Source: Flavobacteriales bacterium (GTDB lineage: Bacteria; Bacteroidota; Bacteroidia; Flavobacteriales; BACL11). Taken from it: 14,109 nt of DNA. Location of the stretch: the NCBI GenBank assembly GCA_002730985.1, contig PCBP01000084.1:1-14109 (forward strand). Reading direction: 5' to 3'. The translations under genes were made by a program, and so were the position numbers. A model generated the notes under the pieces. That model ran no database searches, had not been told where the DNA came from, and saw nothing but the letters and a program-made list of their open reading frames with translations. Of this stretch, positions 7,611 through 14,109 are shown piece by piece; the stretch's first letter is position 1, and the number at the start of each line of letters is the position of its first letter.

Positions 7611-9416
7611 ATGTTTTTAAATATTAGAGAGCTTTATTCACTCTTAACCAGAGACCAGCGTAATAAGCTATTTAGACTGCAATTTTTAGTCATTATTATG
7701 TCTATAGCAGAAGTCTCTAGCGTATTATCAATAGGTCCTTTTATGACTTTAATTGGGGATGTGAGCCAATTAGAAGGTAACGGTTTCTTGGCAGAGTGGT
7801 ATAAAAATATGGGCTTTACAAATACCACTGATTTCCTATTCTTCATTGCTTGTTGTGTATTAGTAGTTCTTATAATTGCTACTGTTATCTCGATGTATAC
7901 TATTTGGAGACTATCGATGTATGCCGCACAGATTGGTGCTGACTTGAGTTCTAGATTATATAGATATTACATGAGCCAACCTTGGTTATTTCATGCTGCG
8001 GGTAATAGCAATCAATTAACTAACAAGATAGCCCAGGAATGTGAAAGGGTGACATCAGGTATTATCACTCCATTAATGCAAATGAATGCAAAATTATTTA
8101 TGGCAATAATTATGTGTTTAGCCATATTCATTTATAGTCCTATTGTTGCGATTATCGGAGCTTCTACTTTTTATATTACATACTTCTTTCTTTACAGAAC
8201 AGTTAGAGAACGTCTGTCCAATAATGGAGAGGCAATAACAGAAGAGCAAGCCATAAGATTCAAATTAATGGGGGAAGGCTTTGGAGGAATAAAGGATTTA
8301 TTAATTTTAGGTCGCCAGGCCTCTTTTAATAATAGATTTCTTGAGGCTAGCAAAGGATTTGCTTTTGCTAAAGGAAGAACCCAAGTTCTCGGGCAAGTTC
8401 CAAGATATGCTGTTGAGCTGATGGCATTTGGAGCAGTGATTTCTTTAATAATGTACTTATTAATTAAGCTTGAGGGTAACCTTGGTGCTATCCTACCAGT
8501 TCTTTCTATTTTCGTTTTAGCAGGATTTAAATTACTTCCTGCTTTCCAGCAAATATATTTTAGCCTTTCTCAAATTAGGGGAAATTTATCAGGCTTGAAA
8601 AGCATTAGGAATGATCTTTTAGCTAGTATCAATCAAATCAGCTTAAACTCTAAAGATAGAATCATCCATGACGAACACTTTTTTTCAAAAGGCTCTATAG
8701 AGCTACAAAACATTACTTTCAAATATCCTGAAACAAAAAAGCCAGCAGTTTTTGGATTAAACATAGAAATTCCCCACAATAAGATTATAGGGTTAGTTGG
8801 CTCTTCAGGTTCAGGGAAATCTACTGCTGTTGATATTTTACTAGGATTAATAACACCAGATAAAGGGAAGGTTTTAATTGATGGCAAGAGTTTATCGCAA
8901 AAGAATTTACGTTTATGGCAGGATAGCTTAGGTTTTGTTTCTCAAGTCATTTTTTTAGCTGATGCTAGCATAAGAGAGAATATTGCTTTTGGCATAAACC
9001 CAGAAAATATTGATGATAAAAGAATTAAAGATGCTTTGAAGTTGTCACATCTAGATGAGTTTGTTTCTGACTTACCTAATGGGATCGACACAAGGGTTGG
9101 GGAGAGAGGTGTACAGCTTTCTGGCGGACAAAGACAAAGAGTTGGTATTGCAAGAGCACTATATAATAATGCTGATGTTTTAATTTTTGACGAAGCAACC
9201 AGTGCTTTAGATAGTATTACTGAAAAACATATTATGGATGCAATTCATGATTTTTCAGGAAGAAAAACTATTGTTATGATTGCTCACAGAATAACTACAG
9301 TTGAACAGTGCGATATTATTTATTTAATTGAAGATGGAGAAGTTGCAGATCAAGGAAACTATATTGATCTATCATCTAGGAATAAAACCTTTAGAAAAAT
9401 GGCAAAAAAATTATAA
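7611..9416 (+). CDS. ABC exporter/flippase, PglK/MsbA-type half-transporter
   Basis: 601-aa half-transporter with a fused ATPase. The N-terminal part (about 1-330) has several hydrophobic segments consistent with a six-helix type IV exporter domain. The C-terminal ATPase (about 355-601) is complete: Walker A G397-SSGSGKST (397-405), Q-loop Q445, signature LSGGQRQ (503-509), Walker B VLIFDE (523-528) and switch His H559. The N-terminal region resembles PglK-like proteins, which flip undecaprenyl-linked oligosaccharides. In a locus with Wzz but no Wzx so far, a role as lipid-linked glycan flippase is plausible. MsbA-like lipid A export is the alternative. It lies 18 nt after the epimerase and 30 nt before the kinase. 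Confidence 0.82.
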   Translation: MFLNIRELYSLLTRDQRNKLFRLQFLVIIMSIAEVSSVLSIGPFMTLIGDVSQLEGNGFLAEWYKNMGFTNTTDFLFFIACCVLVVLIIATVISMYTIWRLSMYAAQIGADLSSRLYRYYMSQPWLFHAAGNSNQLTNKIAQECERVTSGIITPLMQMNAKLFMAIIMCLAIFIYSPIVAIIGASTFYITYFFLYRTVRERLSNNGEAITEEQAIRFKLMGEGFGGIKDLLILGRQASFNNRFLEASKGFAFAKGRTQVLGQVPRYAVELMAFGAVISLIMYLLIKLEGNLGAILPVLSIFVLAGFKLLPAFQQIYFSLSQIRGNLSGLKSIRNDLLASINQISLNSKDRIIHDEHFFSKGSIELQNITFKYPETKKPAVFGLNIEIPHNKIIGLVGSSGSGKSTAVDILLGLITPDKGKVLIDGKSLSQKNLRLWQDSLGFVSQVIFLADASIRENIAFGINPENIDDKRIKDALKLSHLDEFVSDLPNGIDTRVGERGVQLSGGQRQRVGIARALYNNADVLIFDEATSALDSITEKHIMDAIHDFSGRKTIVMIAHRITTVEQCDIIYLIEDGEVADQGNYIDLSSRNKTFRKMAKKL

Positions 9417-9446
9417 ATATTCACATGAATTTTATATGGGTCAATT

Positions 9447-10817
9447 ATGAACACAGATAAATTTTTAGTTTCTCAGGATGCTACATTGAGAAGTGCTCTC
9501 TCACTTATCGAGAATAATAATCATGGAATAATTCTTACTTTTGATTCTTCAAATAAAGTGACTGGACTGGTAACAGATGGAGACATTAGACGTTATTTAT
9601 TAAAGGAAGATACATCTCTTGATGATCCAATAAGTCTCTGTTCCAATAAAGATTTCTTGTGGGAAGATCCTTCTACATCTAGAGAATTACTTTTAAAAAA
9701 GCTTGATCATAGGATTAGAGTTTTACCGTTACTAGATAAGAATAGAAAACTAATTAATATTGTAAGTAGAGATTATTTGCCAATTCAACAAGAACAAGCT
9801 GTTTTTGCGAGAGCAAAATCACCAGTTAGAATAAGTTTTGGAGGGGGCGGATCTGATCTAACACACTATTTTTCTGCTGATATAGGTGCAGTTATAAATA
9901 CAACTGTTTCAATCTATAGCCACGCTACATTGAGGATTAGACAGGATGAAAAAATTGTTATTAATTCATTAGATTTAAAGAAAAGTCTTACAGCCAAGAA
10001 TCTAAAAGATGCTATCAAGCCACAGGAAAAGTTTGGTCTAATTCAAGCTTTGCTTAAAACAATAAGTCCAGATTTTGGTTTTGAACTGGATGTAAACTCT
10101 GACTTTCCTATAGGATCTGGGCTTGGAGGTTCAGCAGTTGTAGCTGCTGCTATATTGGGGTGCTTTAATCAATTTAGACAAGACAGATGGGATCATCATG
10201 AGCTAGCTGAACTCGCATATCAAGCTGAAAGACTTTACCACGGTATTGAGGGCGGTTGGCAAGATCAATATGCAACAGTTTTTGGGGGCTTTAATTTTAT
10301 GGAATTCAAAATGGATCAGAATGTTGTCCATCCTTTAAGAATTCATGACGATATCTTACTAGAACTAGAGGAAAGTTTGATACTTTGTAATACAGGTATT
10401 TCTCATAACTCTGGTTCAATACATAAGAATCAGAGGCATGAGATGAAACAGAAAGAAATTAAAAAGCATGTTCAGGCAAATGTAGCATTATGCTTTGAGA
10501 TGCGAAATCAATTGTTGAGAGGGGAGTTATTGCGTTTTGGCAATTCGCTTAATAAAGCATGGAATAATAAAAAGAAACTTAGTAGTGAAATTTCGAATAA
10601 TGATTTGGATTTAATATATGAAAATGCTCTAAAACATGGTGCTATAGGCGGAAAGCTACTTGGAGCAGGTGGAGGTGGTTTCTATATATTTTATACCCCT
10701 CCTTCATCAAAACATGAACTTATAGAGTTTCTAAATGAATCTCAATTAGAGATAAGGCCATTCAGATTTGAGAAAGAAGGCCTTAGGTCATGGACAGTCA
10801 GGGAATCTAAGAACTAA
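9447..10817 (+). CDS. hddA: CBS-domain / GHMP sugar kinase fusion (HddA-like)
   Basis: 456 aa. Residues about 7-113 form a tandem CBS pair with TDGDIRR (43-49). This is the kind of nucleotide-sensing module found ahead of sugar nucleotidyltransferases such as PtmE. Residues about 122-456 form a GHMP kinase resembling D-glycero-D-manno-heptose 7-phosphate kinase (HddA). The substrate/phosphate motif SPVRISFGGGGSDL lies at 125-138, the ATP loop PIGSGLGGSA at 221-230 and the likely catalytic Asp at D273 in WQDQYATVFGG. The C-terminal motif LLGAGGGGF spans 404-412. HddA is usually about 340 aa, so the CBS part is a true N-terminal addition. Preceding DNA encodes no alternative start that would remove it. 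The GmhA-like gene two genes downstream supports a heptose-type substrate, but other sugars phosphorylated at C1 are possible. The CBS pair suggests allosteric control by a nucleotide. Confidence 0.82.
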   Translation: MNTDKFLVSQDATLRSALSLIENNNHGIILTFDSSNKVTGLVTDGDIRRYLLKEDTSLDDPISLCSNKDFLWEDPSTSRELLLKKLDHRIRVLPLLDKNRKLINIVSRDYLPIQQEQAVFARAKSPVRISFGGGGSDLTHYFSADIGAVINTTVSIYSHATLRIRQDEKIVINSLDLKKSLTAKNLKDAIKPQEKFGLIQALLKTISPDFGFELDVNSDFPIGSGLGGSAVVAAAILGCFNQFRQDRWDHHELAELAYQAERLYHGIEGGWQDQYATVFGGFNFMEFKMDQNVVHPLRIHDDILLELEESLILCNTGISHNSGSIHKNQRHEMKQKEIKKHVQANVALCFEMRNQLLRGELLRFGNSLNKAWNNKKKLSSEISNNDLDLIYENALKHGAIGGKLLGAGGGGFYIFYTPPSSKHELIEFLNESQLEIRPFRFEKEGLRSWTVRESKN

Positions 10818-10823
10818 CTAAAA

Positions 10824-12722
10824 ATGAAAGATACTATCAAAATTGGTGATCATATTATTGGATCAGAGAGGGCGTTCGTTATTGCTGAGATCGGTAATAA
10901 TCACAATGGCTCATTTGATAGAGCAATCCAAATGATTGATCAGGCAGTAGAAATGCAAGCAGATTGTGTAAAGTTTCAAATGAGACATTTAGATCAACTA
11001 TATCGAAAAAAATCTATAAAAAAATCAGGAGAAGACTTAGGCACAGAATATGTACTGGATCTATTAAGGAAGTTTGAGCTAACAGTCGGTGAGCAAGAAA
11101 AATTATCAGATTATTGCAAAGAAAAGGGAATATTATATTTATGCACCCCATGGGATATTAAAAGTGCCAAGATTTTAGAGACATTTAATGTACCTGCATA
11201 TAAGGTTGCCTCAGCAGATTTAACCAACATACCGCTATTGGAATTTTTAGTAAAAACTAAGAAGCCATTGATTCTATCAACAGGAATGAGTACTAGCGAA
11301 GAAGTTGTATATACAGCAGATATTCTTTCTCAGAAAGGCGCTGAATTTGTTTTATTACATTGCAATAGCACTTATCCAGCTCCACTCCATGATATTAATT
11401 TAAATTGGATGCATGAATTAAGAAAAATACATCCCCTAGTTGGATATTCTGGCCATGAAAGAGGAACAAATGTTACATTGGCAGCATCTACACTCGGCGC
11501 ATGCATCATTGAAAGGCATTTCACTTTAGATAGAAATATGGAAGGACCAGACCATGCAGCAAGCTTAACTTCTAATGAGTTTCAGCTAATGATTTCTGGA
11601 ATAAGAGAAATAGAGGAGAGTAAGGGAAGTGGTGGAATAAGAGAATTATCTCAAGGTGAAATGATTAATAGGGAAAACTTAGGGAAAAGCTTAGTTGCCT
11701 CAAGAAATCTTAAGAAGGGTGATATTTTAAATGAGAATGATATCAAAGTGCTTAGCCCTGGACAGGGATTGTCACCACAAAAATATAATGATTTATTAGG
11801 TCGGACCTTAAATCATAATATGGATGAAGAAGATTTTTTCTATCCCTCCGATCTTTCTGACCATTTAATAGAGCCAAGGGCCTATGAATTTGATAGACCT
11901 TGGGGTGTCCCAGTCCGGTACCATGATTTTAATGAATACAATAAAAAAATTAAACCTGATGTTTGGGAATTTCACTTATCTTACTCTGATATGGAGCTGA
12001 ATTTATCAGATTATTTCAAGGAAGATTTTGAAGCAGATTTTGTTGTTCATGCACCAGAGTTATTTTCTGGAAGCCATTTAATGGATTTAGCGACTCCTGA
12101 TAAATCTTATAGAGAGATATCCTTGAGAGAAACACAGAAAGTTATAGATATTACAAGAAAACTGAAGAAATATTTTCCTCAAACAAAAAGGCCAATGATA
12201 GTTGCTAACATTGGAGGATTCACTATGGACTCAATCTTACCAGAAAAAATCATATCTAGTTATTATCAGCAATTCTCAGAAAGCCTAAAGGAATTAGATT
12301 TAGAGGGTGTTGAATTAATTCCACAGACTATGGCTCCTTTCCCTTGGCATTTTGGAGGCCAGAGATATCAAAATATATTTGTGAGAATAGAAGAAATAAT
12401 AGAATGGGCTGAGAAACTTAAACTAAGAATGTGTTTTGATGTTTCTCATACACAGTTAACATGTAATCACTATAAATTGGATTTTTATGACTTTGCTGAG
12501 AAGATAGCTCCCTATACAGCACATCTGCATTTGGGAGATGCCAAAGGTCTCAATGGTGAAGGACTCCAAGTAGGTGAGGGTGAAATTAATTTTGACCGTC
12601 TTGGTTCAATATTAAAGGAGGGCTGTCCTAGTGCTTCATTTATTCCAGAAATATGGCAAGGCCATAAGAACGGAGGAGAGGGTTTTTGGATAGCAATGGA
12701 AAAATTGGAGGGGAAAATTTGA
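10824..12722 (+). CDS. neuB: NeuB-like ulosonic acid synthase fused to a TIM-barrel sugar isomerase/epimerase-like domain
   Basis: 632 aa, about 280 longer than ordinary NeuB. Residues 1-260 are a NeuB barrel that condenses phosphoenolpyruvate with an aldose: AEIGNNHNG (21-29), VKFQ (49-52), YKVAS with K127, STGMS (152-156), HCNSTYPAP from H179, and ERHFTLD plus GPDHAAS (230-247). An antifreeze-like SAF domain spans about 286-347 (LVASRNLKKGDIL then SPGQGLSP). From about 355 a second barrel of the xylose-isomerase/AP-endonuclease-2 superfamily begins, with candidate metal ligands E497, D539/H542 (CFDVSHTQ), H569/D572 (HLHLGDAKG) and E609 (PEIWQGH). The fusion is continuous, without frameshift. 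The second barrel may make or epimerise the aldose acceptor, which is inference. The gene starts 6 nt after the kinase and its stop shares a base with gmhA. Confidence 0.85.
   Translation: MKDTIKIGDHIIGSERAFVIAEIGNNHNGSFDRAIQMIDQAVEMQADCVKFQMRHLDQLYRKKSIKKSGEDLGTEYVLDLLRKFELTVGEQEKLSDYCKEKGILYLCTPWDIKSAKILETFNVPAYKVASADLTNIPLLEFLVKTKKPLILSTGMSTSEEVVYTADILSQKGAEFVLLHCNSTYPAPLHDINLNWMHELRKIHPLVGYSGHERGTNVTLAASTLGACIIERHFTLDRNMEGPDHAASLTSNEFQLMISGIREIEESKGSGGIRELSQGEMINRENLGKSLVASRNLKKGDILNENDIKVLSPGQGLSPQKYNDLLGRTLNHNMDEEDFFYPSDLSDHLIEPRAYEFDRPWGVPVRYHDFNEYNKKIKPDVWEFHLSYSDMELNLSDYFKEDFEADFVVHAPELFSGSHLMDLATPDKSYREISLRETQKVIDITRKLKKYFPQTKRPMIVANIGGFTMDSILPEKIISSYYQQFSESLKELDLEGVELIPQTMAPFPWHFGGQRYQNIFVRIEEIIEWAEKLKLRMCFDVSHTQLTCNHYKLDFYDFAEKIAPYTAHLHLGDAKGLNGEGLQVGEGEINFDRLGSILKEGCPSASFIPEIWQGHKNGGEGFWIAMEKLEGKI
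12707..12711 (+). promoter_or_regulatory. strong ribosome binding site deciding the gmhA start
   Basis: GGAGG lies 10 nt before the ATG at 12722 and inside the end of the NeuB-like gene. It selects 12722 over an in-frame ATG at 12686, which would add 12 residues not found in GmhA proteins. The TGATG stop/start overlap points to translational coupling. Confidence 0.75.
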
Positions 12723-13303
12723 TGTTTATAGAAAGAATTAAAAAAGATATTGAGGAATCTGCAGCAGTAAAAAACCTTATTCTCAATGATATGCCCACTA
12801 TAGGTTTGATTAATGAAATAGCTGAAGAATGTATCAATACTTTAAATAAAGGCGGCAAAGTTATTTTTTGTGGTAATGGAGGAAGTTTTGCAGATGCTCA
12901 GCATTTATCAGCAGAATTTACAGGAAAATACGCATTTGATCGAGGAGCATTGGCTTCTATTGCCCTAGGAACAAATAGCTCTTCTCTGTCAGCAATAGGA
13001 AATGATTATGGTTATGAGAATGTTTTTTCTAGGGAAATTGAGGCAGTTGCTAAATCAGAGGATATTTTGATTGGAATAACAACAAGTGGTAACAGTAAAA
13101 ATATCCTAAAGGCGGTTGAAGTAGCAAAATCTATGAATATTACGACCTATATCTTTACGGGGAATTCAGGCGGAGAGATACAGTCAAAAGTTAAATGCCT
13201 AAATGTACCATCTGAAATAACAGCTAGAATTCAAGAATGTCATATTATGATCGGTCAAATTATTTGTGGAATAGTAGAAGCAGAACTTTTCAAAGAAAGT
13301 TAA
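12722..13303 (+). CDS. gmhA: GmhA-like SIS-domain phosphosugar isomerase
   Basis: 193 aa from the chosen start, essentially the length of E. coli GmhA (192). GmhA converts sedoheptulose 7-phosphate to D-glycero-D-manno-heptose 7-phosphate in the cytoplasm. The SIS fold is clear: FCGNGGSFADAQHLSAEF (49-66), AIGNDYG (91-97), ITTSGNS (119-125) and TARIQECH (167-174). Of the zinc ligands known in E. coli GmhA (H61, E65, Q172, H180), H61, E65 and Q171 are present. The position eight residues after Q171, where H180 should fall, is Q179 in MIGQI. The enzyme may thus bind metal differently, use another phosphosugar or be a non-catalytic SIS protein. It lies between the NeuB-like and CMP-transferase genes, and the HddA-like kinase nearby supports a heptose link. 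Confidence 0.85.
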   Translation: MFIERIKKDIEESAAVKNLILNDMPTIGLINEIAEECINTLNKGGKVIFCGNGGSFADAQHLSAEFTGKYAFDRGALASIALGTNSSSLSAIGNDYGYENVFSREIEAVAKSEDILIGITTSGNSKNILKAVEVAKSMNITTYIFTGNSGGEIQSKVKCLNVPSEITARIQECHIMIGQIICGIVEAELFKES

Positions 13304-13304
13304 T

Positions 13305-14033
13305 ATGAAAAATATTATTGCCGTTATTCCAGCTAGGTCGGGCTCAAAGGGTGTTCGCGATAAAAATATTAAAGAGATTCTGGGGAGACCATTAATAGCT
13401 TACTCTATTAAAGCTGCGAAGCAGTCAAAATTAATAGATAGGGTCATTGTTTCAACTAATTCTAGAATGTATGCGGATAAAGCTATTAGTTTTGGTGCAG
13501 AAGCTCCTTTTCTAAGGCCTGAAGAAATCTCTCAAGATGACTCAACAGATATTGAGTTTTTCCAACACCTAATTTCTTGGATGAAAGAAAATGAAGAATA
13601 TATTCCTGATTATTTTGTTCATTTAAGACCAACAACACCATTAAGAGATCCAAAAATTATAGATGATGCAATATCTAGGTTTATTGATAGTAACTTTACA
13701 TCACTTAGATCAGTTCATAAGATGAGTGAATCTGCATATAAGGCCTTTGAGATTGAAGATATGGTTTTACATAGAATTTTCAATAAGGGGACTGACCTAG
13801 ATGAGAGTAATTATGCTAGACAGTCCTATCCAAACACTTACGATGCAAATGGATATGTTGATATTGTTCGGTCTAAGTTAATTATTGAGAGGAATCTACT
13901 TCATGGCGACAACGTTCTTCCATATATCACAGAGTCTTCGAGCGAAATAGATGAAAAAGGCGATATTGAAAAAGTTCAATACATGTTAGAGAAAAATATT
14001 AACAATATAAATGAGTTATTTAAAAATGAATGA
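13305..14033 (+). CDS. neuA: NeuA-like CMP-ulosonic acid cytidylyltransferase
   Basis: 242-aa cytidylyltransferase of the CMP-sialate/CMP-legionaminate/CMP-Kdn type, which activates an ulosonic acid with CTP before glycosyl transfer. The nucleotide-binding motif VIPARSGSKG lies at 7-16 and DKNI at 19-22. HLRPTTPLRDP (106-116) and ARQSYPNTYDANGYVDI (171-187, with R172-Q173 and N182-G183) form the sugar site. EID plus D220 (214-220) correspond to the metal-binding acidic motif near the C-terminus. Length is normal for the family (about 230). It starts 1 nt after the GmhA-like stop, with only a weak purine-rich stretch before it, and overlaps the next gene by 8 nt. The specific sugar cannot be told from sequence. 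Its presence shows that the NeuB-like product is destined for CMP activation. Confidence 0.88.
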   Translation: MKNIIAVIPARSGSKGVRDKNIKEILGRPLIAYSIKAAKQSKLIDRVIVSTNSRMYADKAISFGAEAPFLRPEEISQDDSTDIEFFQHLISWMKENEEYIPDYFVHLRPTTPLRDPKIIDDAISRFIDSNFTSLRSVHKMSESAYKAFEIEDMVLHRIFNKGTDLDESNYARQSYPNTYDANGYVDIVRSKLIIERNLLHGDNVLPYITESSSEIDEKGDIEKVQYMLEKNINNINELFKNE

Positions 14034-14109
14034 TTATTCATGCTTGAAAGGGAAAACCGCATTTATAACCGGCGCAACTGGAGCGATTGGAGGAGAAATA
14101 GCTCAATCA
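14026..14109 (+). CDS. short-chain dehydrogenase/reductase, N-terminal fragment (cut by window edge)
   Basis: An open frame starts at ATG 14026, inside the end of the NeuA-like gene, and runs to the edge (28 codons). Its N-terminus has a beta strand followed by TGATGAIGG (residues 15-23), the TGxxxGxG dinucleotide-binding motif of SDR oxidoreductases, preceded by LKGKTAFI, the usual SDR opening. The 8-nt overlap implies translational coupling with the CMP-transferase. SDR genes often neighbour neuA/neuB-type genes (PtmA next to PtmB in Campylobacter). That comparison suggests a redox step in making the ulosonic acid precursor, but substrate and length are unknown. Confidence 0.75.
   Translation, partial: MNDYSCLKGKTAFITGATGAIGGEIAQS

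Noticed and set aside
12686..12721. Earlier in-frame ATG for the GmhA-like gene
   Set aside because: It would add 12 residues absent from GmhA, overlap the NeuB-like gene further, and ignore the GGAGG site spaced for 12722.

Overview
The window is AT-rich, and every recognisable gene lies on the + strand. The gene set suggests a low-GC, probably aquatic or marine gammaproteobacterium. The reasons are an RfaH-type antiterminator with an ops-like element, a TviB/TviC (WbpO/WbpP) pair, a MarR-type EPS-associated regulator and a Wzz protein. The taxonomic call is an inference from gene families. The locus is the first part of a surface-polysaccharide (O-antigen, capsule or exopolysaccharide) operon that continues past the right edge. 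No glycosyltransferase or polymerase has been reached yet.

Layout: 2-127 is the tail of an unrelated upstream gene. 357-3212 encodes a large, non-lipoprotein, Wza-like exporter with about six SLBB domains. 3292-3828 encodes an RfaH-like NusG paralogue. The 137-bp gap after it is the regulatory hub. It holds a sigma70-like promoter flanked by two TGTTCA/TGAAC-type dyads, then a JUMPstart-like hairpin (3920-3942) abutting an ops-like GCGGTAGC element, 11 nt before the next start codon. From 3966 there is a tight, apparently single transcription unit: EPS-associated MarR regulator, Wzz, UDP-HexNAc 6-dehydrogenase (TviB), UDP-HexNAc/HexNAcA 4-epimerase (TviC/WbpP) and a PglK/MsbA-type ABC exporter. 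A sugar-modification module follows: CBS-GHMP kinase fusion, NeuB-SAF-TIM-barrel fusion, GmhA-like SIS protein, NeuA-like CMP-transferase, and the start of an SDR.

How it fits together: RfaH would load at ops and carry RNA polymerase through a long operon whose genes mostly lack Shine-Dalgarno sites. TviB and TviC supply UDP-GalNAcA-type sugar. The ABC protein probably flips a lipid-linked oligosaccharide or glycan, Wzz sets chain length, and the SLBB protein handles passage across the periplasm or outer membrane.

The last five genes are the least ordinary part. They combine heptose-pathway enzymes (HddA-like kinase, GmhA-like isomerase) with nonulosonate enzymes (NeuB-like synthase, CMP-transferase). 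Two of them are unusual domain fusions, and the GmhA-like protein appears to lack one expected metal-binding His. This could be a pathway to an uncommon CMP-activated ulosonic acid, which is inference only.
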